Source: Bradyrhizobium cajani (lineage in GTDB: Bacteria > Pseudomonadota > Alphaproteobacteria > Rhizobiales > Xanthobacteraceae). Taken from it: a DNA stretch of 64,000 nucleotides. Position numbers and translations under genes: made by a program. Below the pieces are notes generated by a model. The model worked only from the letters and a program-made list of their open reading frames with translations, had not been told where the DNA came from and did no database searches. The stretch covers positions 1 to 64,000 of the forward strand of contig NZ_WQNE01000030.1 in the NCBI RefSeq assembly GCF_009759665.1, written 5' to 3'. Within the stretch, counting starts at the first letter, position 1; every line of letters begins with the position of its first letter. Below are positions 59,980 to 64,000 of the stretch, one piece after another.

Positions 59980-60630
59980 ATGCGATCCTTCTCCCTCATC
60001 GACTTCGTCTCGCTGTTCACTGCGCTACGCTGGACCGTCGCGCTCGTCGTGCTCGCGCGCGCCTTCGGCGCGCCGCTGGCGCTCGGGCTTGCGCTCGGCC
60101 GCATCAGCCGCTTTGCCGGGCTGCGCTGGGCAATGGCGGCGTGCATCCAGGTGATCCAGAGCGTGCCGCTGCTCGGCCTGTTGTTCTTCTTCTATTTCGG
60201 CATGCCGGTCTTCCTGGGCATCCAGGTCCCCGCGATCATCGCCGTGACCGTCGCCTACACGCTCTACACCGCCGCCTTCCTCGGCGAGATCTGGCGCGGC
60301 GGGCTGGAGGCCGTGAAGCAGGCGCAGTGGGAGGCCGGCGCCTGCCTCGGCCTCTCCGCCTGGCAGCAATTCCGCCACATCATCGCGCCGCAGGCACTGC
60401 GGCTGTCGCTGCCGCCGACCGTCGGCTTCCTGGTGCAGCTCATCAAGGGCACCTCGCTCGCCTCCATTCTAGGCTTCGTCGAGCTTGCCCGCGCCGGCCA
60501 GGTGGTGAGTGCGGCGACGTTCCAGCCGCTGCTCACCTACGCGCTCGTCGCCGCGATCTATTTCGCGCTGTGCCTGCCGCTCACGCTCTGGTCCCGCTCA
60601 TTGGAGGCCCGCCTCGATGGCTCTCGTTGA
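59980..60630 (+). CDS. Polar amino acid ABC transporter permease
   Basis: The 216-residue partner of the previous permease, with its own EAA loop WEAGACLGLSAWQQFRHIIA. It has five or so spans. The ATPase gene overlaps its end by 14 bases, which implies translational coupling within the transporter unit. Confidence 0.93.
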   Translation: MRSFSLIDFVSLFTALRWTVALVVLARAFGAPLALGLALGRISRFAGLRWAMAACIQVIQSVPLLGLLFFFYFGMPVFLGIQVPAIIAVTVAYTLYTAAFLGEIWRGGLEAVKQAQWEAGACLGLSAWQQFRHIIAPQALRLSLPPTVGFLVQLIKGTSLASILGFVELARAGQVVSAATFQPLLTYALVAAIYFALCLPLTLWSRSLEARLDGSR

Positions 60631-61345
60631 AATCCGTGACGTGCACAAGACGTTCGGCAAGGTCGAGGTGCTCAAGGGCGTCTCGCTCGACGTCGAGGAA
60701 GGCGAGATCGTCACCATCATCGGCCGCTCGGGCTCGGGCAAGTCGACGCTGCTCCGCTGCATCAATGCGCTGGAGAGCGTCGATTCCGGCGAGATCCGGG
60801 TCGAGGGCCAGAAGGTCCACGCTGGGATGCCTGACCTCAAGAAATTCCGTCAGCGCGTCGGCATTGTGTTCCAGGCCTTCAACCTGTTCCCGCACCTGAA
60901 GGTCGAGCGCAACATCACGCTGGCCCCGCTCCTCACCGGCCGCATCGAGAAGGCGAAAGCCCGTGCACTCGCCGAGGACGTGCTGACCCGCGTCGGCCTT
61001 GCCGACAAGATCGACGCCTGGCCCGAGCAGCTCTCCGGCGGCCAGCAGCAGCGCGTCGCGATCGCGCGATGCCTCGCCATGGCCCCTCACCTGATGCTGT
61101 TCGACGAGGTGACCTCTGCGCTCGATCCCGAACTCGTCGGCGAAGTGCTGAAGGTGATGGAGGCGATGGCGAAACAAGGCATGACGATGATCCTCGTCAC
61201 CCACGAGATGGGTTTTGCCCGCAACGTCGCCAACCGCATCGTCTTCATGCATCAGGGCCGCGTCTGGGAACAGGGACCGCCGGCCAAGCTGTTCGCCAAC
61301 CCTGAAACACCCGAGCTCGCAAGCTTCATCGCGTCGTCGAAATGA
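60617..61345 (+). CDS. Polar amino acid ABC transporter ATPase
   Basis: A 242-residue ATPase of the GlnQ/HisP type. Walker A is GRSGSGKST, the signature is LSGGQQQR, Walker B is LMLFDEVTSALD, and the switch His is in LVTHEMGFA. Start ATG at 60617 with GGAGG upstream; longer frames enter the permease gene. It energises the transporter formed by the two preceding permeases. Confidence 0.95.
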   Translation: MALVEIRDVHKTFGKVEVLKGVSLDVEEGEIVTIIGRSGSGKSTLLRCINALESVDSGEIRVEGQKVHAGMPDLKKFRQRVGIVFQAFNLFPHLKVERNITLAPLLTGRIEKAKARALAEDVLTRVGLADKIDAWPEQLSGGQQQRVAIARCLAMAPHLMLFDEVTSALDPELVGEVLKVMEAMAKQGMTMILVTHEMGFARNVANRIVFMHQGRVWEQGPPAKLFANPETPELASFIASSK

Positions 61346-61380
61346 ACATCGCCCACCCCATCCGTCACCAGGAGAGAGCC

Positions 61381-62178
61381 ATGAGACAATTGAAGTCCCT
61401 CTTTGCGATCGCCGCCACGGCGCTTGCCGTCCTCGCTGCACCGAACCCCGCTCACGCCGACAAGCTCCAGGACGTGCTCGGTTCGGGCAAGCTGCGCGTC
61501 GGCATCCTGACCGACGCGGCGCCCTGGGGCTTCAAGGACGACAAGGGCGAGATCGCAGGTCTTGACGCCGATCTCGCGCGGCTGATCGCCGCCGACATGG
61601 GCGTGAAGCTCGAGCTGGTGCCGGTGACCGGCGCAGCCCGCATCCCGAGCCTGTTGTCGGACAAGATCGACATGCTGATCGCGGGGCTCGGCGCCACGCC
61701 CGAGCGCGCCCAGCAGGTGATGTTCTCGCAGCCCTACGCGGTGGTGAATCTCGGCGTCTACGGCGCCAAGTCGCTGCCTGCCGCGACCGGCAAGAAGCCG
61801 GACAATCTCGACGGCCGCAGCGTTGCGGTGGCCAAGGGCTCGACGCTCGACGTCTGGCTCACCGACAACGCCCCGAAGGTGAAGCTGGTGCGTTTCGAGG
61901 ACACGCCGGCGGCCCTCGCCGCCTATCTCGCCGGCCAGGCCGACACGTTTGCGGAGAACAGCGCGATCGCGCTGAAGGTGCAGGAGCAGAACCCGACCAA
62001 GGAGGTCGAGCTGAAATTCCTGATCCGCCAGTCGCCCGCTCATGTCGGCGTGCGCCAGGGCGAGCAGAACCTGCTCAACTGGATCAACACCGACATCTTC
62101 ACCAACAAGCTCAACGGCAAGCTCGGCGCATTGCAGCTGAAGTGGTTCAAGGAAGAGCAGTCGCTGCCGACGCTGTAA
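61381..62178 (+). CDS. Polar amino acid ABC transporter substrate-binding protein
   Basis: A 265-residue periplasmic protein (SBP_bac_3). Signal peptide MRQLKSLFAIAATALAVLAA, cleavage after AHA. The mature part has SGKLRVGILTDAAPWGFKDD, GEIAGLDADLARLIAADMGV and a GGLGATPER-like hinge (LIAGLGATPERAQQV). Start ATG at 61381 has AGGAG before it. It captures the ligand of the operon; the pocket is not readable by eye. Confidence 0.94.
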   Translation: MRQLKSLFAIAATALAVLAAPNPAHADKLQDVLGSGKLRVGILTDAAPWGFKDDKGEIAGLDADLARLIAADMGVKLELVPVTGAARIPSLLSDKIDMLIAGLGATPERAQQVMFSQPYAVVNLGVYGAKSLPAATGKKPDNLDGRSVAVAKGSTLDVWLTDNAPKVKLVRFEDTPAALAAYLAGQADTFAENSAIALKVQEQNPTKEVELKFLIRQSPAHVGVRQGEQNLLNWINTDIFTNKLNGKLGALQLKWFKEEQSLPTL

Positions 62179-62236
62179 GTTTCAGAGGGCTCCCGTGCCG
62201 GTCGCGGGAGCCCCACCTTCACGAGGAGAATCCAAC

Positions 62237-62581
62237 ATGATCAAACGTTACGTCGTCGGCTCCCGCATGAGCCAGGCCGTCGCCGCCGGCGGCATGGTGC
62301 ACATCGCAGGTCAAGTTGCGGATGACCGCAAGGCCGGCATCGTGTCGCAGACCCAGCAGGTGCTCGCCAAGATCGACGCGCTGCTGAAGGAAGCCGGCAG
62401 CGATCGCTCCAAACTGATCGCGGTCAACGTCTTCCTGCCGCACATCACCGATTTCGACACCATGAACTCGGTGTACGACGCCTGGATCGATCCGGCCAAT
62501 CCGCCGGCGCGCGCCTGCGTCGAAGCCCGTCTCGCCGATCCCGACCTGCGCGTCGAGATGACCGCGGTCGCCCTGCTCTGA
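62237..62581 (+). CDS. RidA family protein
   Basis: A 114-residue RidA/YjgF enamine/imine deaminase, a trimer that hydrolyses reactive enamines from PLP enzymes. Marks: GGMVHIAGQVADDRKAG, QQVLAKIDALLKEAGSDRSK, and the arginine in NPPARACVEARLADPDLRVE that binds the carboxylate. Its presence next to a PLP enzyme that yields enamine intermediates fits. GAGGAG precedes the ATG. Confidence 0.94.
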   Translation: MIKRYVVGSRMSQAVAAGGMVHIAGQVADDRKAGIVSQTQQVLAKIDALLKEAGSDRSKLIAVNVFLPHITDFDTMNSVYDAWIDPANPPARACVEARLADPDLRVEMTAVALL

Positions 62582-62642
62582 AGATCGCGTCCTCTTCCAA
62601 TCTTCGGCCGGCGCCGGCGACGGCGCGGCCCCGAGGCCTCCC

Positions 62643-63674
62643 ATGCATACCGGACTTTTCCACGAGATCGACTTCGAGAAGGACCAGAAATGGTCCGGCC
62701 ATCTCGGCATTCCCTTCTCGATCGATCGCTCCCCCTACTTCCAGCTCAAGATCCCGATCTTCCGGATCAAGAACGGCGCCGGCCCGAAACTGCTGTTGAT
62801 GGCCGGCAATCACGGCGACGAATATGAGGGCGAGATCACGCTGACGCGGCTGTATCGCCGGCTCGATGCCGCCGCCGTCAAGGGCGAGATCACCATCCTG
62901 CCCTTCGCCAATCTGCCGGCCGTGATGGCGGCGCGCCGCCGTTCGCCACTCGACGAGGGCAACCTAAACCGCGCCTTCCCCGGCGATGCCGGCGGCACGC
63001 CGACCTTCCGGCTCGCGCACTTCCTCGAGCACGAGCTGTTTCCGCGGCATGACGTCGTGTTCGACATCCACTCCGGCGGCACCTCGATGGCGCATGTGCC
63101 CTGCGCGCTGATCGAGCGGCAGGGACCGCCCGAGATGTTCGGCCATGCGCTGCGCCTGATGGAAGGATTGGGAATGCCCTTCGCCTTCGTCGCCGAGAAC
63201 GGTGCCACGGCCCCGACCTCGATGGCGGCGGCCGCGCGTGCCGGCGCGATCGGGCTCTCCGGCGAGTTCGGCGGCGGCGGCACCGTCACGCCGCAAACGA
63301 TGGCGCTGACGGCGCGCGCCGTCGATCGCCTGCTGCTCGCGCTCGGCCTCGTCCAGGCGCCCGTGCTGGGGCCGCATGCTCCGGTCGAGCGCGCCACCGA
63401 GCTGCTGGCCTTGCAGAGCCATGCGCAGGCAGTGTTCGCGACACGGCGCGGCTGGTTCGAGCCCGCGGTCATGGTCGGCGCGCGCGTTGCGGCCGGTGAC
63501 ATCGCCGGCTGGTACCATGACTTCGAGCGCCCGGAGCTGCCGGAAGAGGTGCTGCGTTTCCCTGCCGAGGGCATCGTGATCTCGCAGCGCCTGCACACCG
63601 ACAGCCAGAGCGGCGACTGCCTGGTCCAGGTCGGCCGGGCCTTGAACCGCGAGGAGGTTTTGAAGGCGGACTGA
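62643..63674 (+). CDS. Succinylglutamate desuccinylase/aspartoacylase family (DoeB-like)
   Basis: A 343-residue zinc carboxypeptidase-fold deacylase. The zinc motif HxxE is GNHGDEYEG; the third ligand His is in FDIHSGGTSM; a further acid is GLSGEFGGGGTV. The closest described relatives are N-alpha-acetyl-L-2,4-diaminobutyrate deacetylase DoeB (ectoine breakdown) and aspartoacylases. No ectoine hydrolase (DoeA) is here, so the substrate is an N-acylated amino acid not identified. A transport plus deacylation plus PLP pathway is likely. Confidence 0.88.
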   Translation: MHTGLFHEIDFEKDQKWSGHLGIPFSIDRSPYFQLKIPIFRIKNGAGPKLLLMAGNHGDEYEGEITLTRLYRRLDAAAVKGEITILPFANLPAVMAARRRSPLDEGNLNRAFPGDAGGTPTFRLAHFLEHELFPRHDVVFDIHSGGTSMAHVPCALIERQGPPEMFGHALRLMEGLGMPFAFVAENGATAPTSMAAAARAGAIGLSGEFGGGGTVTPQTMALTARAVDRLLLALGLVQAPVLGPHAPVERATELLALQSHAQAVFATRRGWFEPAVMVGARVAAGDIAGWYHDFERPELPEEVLRFPAEGIVISQRLHTDSQSGDCLVQVGRALNREEVLKAD

Positions 63675-63712
63675 GTTCGATTAGCCTCCTCTTCTTCACC
63701 GATCAGGATTCG

Positions 63713-64000
63713 ATGACCGATCCGGCAAAGCCGAGCTATGACGACGTGGTGCGCATACCTGCGCCGCCCGGCCGCGCCAGCGCGAGCGGACGGCCGCCGC
63801 GCATCGAGGAGGTGGCGGAGCGCGCGGGCGTTGCACCGATCACGGTGTCGCGGGTGCTGCGTCATCCCGAGAAGGTCAACCGCGAGACCCGCGAGCGCAT
63901 CCTGGCAGTGATCGAGGCGACCGGCTACGCCTCCAACCCGCATGCACGCGCGTTGCGCTCGGGCCGGTCGAACGTGGTCGTCGCGTTTGTCTCCAACATC
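63713..64000 (+). CDS. LacI-family transcriptional regulator (cut by window edge)
   Basis: 96 codons of a LacI-type repressor run to the end of the window. After a 26-residue leader comes the HTH: PPRIEEVAERAGVAPITVSR, VLRHPEKVNRETRERILAVI, then EATGYASNPHARALRSGRSN with the hinge region starting. It lies 38 bases after the DoeB-like gene on the same strand. The perfect palindrome at 57938-57957 before the operon is its expected operator. Confidence 0.9.
   Translation, partial: MTDPAKPSYDDVVRIPAPPGRASASGRPPRIEEVAERAGVAPITVSRVLRHPEKVNRETRERILAVIEATGYASNPHARALRSGRSNVVVAFVSNI

Overview
The window is high-GC chromosomal DNA from an alphaproteobacterium of the order Rhizobiales, most likely Bradyrhizobium or a close relative. 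This rests on the gene content and order (pyrB-pyrC, plsY, dprA, topA-rnr-DUF983-NUDIX, rpmG, pleD-divK, DUF3572-dinB), on strongly GC-biased third codon positions, on a DUF3551 secreted protein, and on many intergenic palindromic repeats of the kind scattered through Bradyrhizobium genomes. I see no rRNA, tRNA, CRISPR array, insertion sequence or prophage.

Layout. 0-3 kb: pyrimidine genes pyrB and a pyrC that lacks metal ligands, then plsY. 3-10.3 kb: a patatin-like lipase, an amidase, dprA, and two divergent HxlR-regulator/reductase pairs. 10.4-18.7 kb: the topA-rnr-DUF983-NUDIX cluster, a flavin monooxygenase and rpmG. 18.8-26.6 kb: an opgG-opgH osmoregulated glucan pair, a Crp-like regulator, two small secreted proteins, and an MFS pump divergent from its TetR regulator. 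27-30.6 kb: pleD-divK and DUF3572-dinB. 30.6-50 kb: an accessory region of short regulator-plus-enzyme modules (MarR-GNAT fusion, TetR plus membrane protein, ArsR plus SRPBCC, TetR plus a TetX-like flavoprotein, AraC-GyrI, LysR plus metallo-hydrolase), with gene remnants and repeats between them. 50-57.9 kb: an HNH nuclease with a probable modified-base-reading domain, guaA, a cold-shock gene, rsmB, MAPEG proteins and a metallophosphoesterase. 57.9-64 kb: a catabolic operon (PLP deaminase/racemase-like enzyme, polar amino-acid ABC transporter, RidA, DoeB-like deacylase) ending in a LacI-type regulator cut by the window edge.

The clearest non-annotation signals are inverted repeats upstream of regulator-linked genes. 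Each probably pairs a regulator in this window with its operator: HxlR/azoR, HxlR/SDR, TetR/MFS, MarR-GNAT, TetR/DUF308-like, ArsR/SRPBCC, TetR/TetX-like and LacI/catabolic operon. The best candidates for something under-described are the LacI-controlled amino-acid-derivative operon with its perfect 20-bp palindrome, the PUA/EVE-like plus HNH nuclease, and two degenerate enzymes (PyrC without its HxH motif; a peptide deformylase homologue with Cys-to-Ser and His-to-Gln at metal-ligand positions). Remnants of at least five broken genes (threonine aldolase, LysR, O-methyltransferase, HxlR, NTF2-like, GyrI domain) show active decay in the 31-41 kb part.
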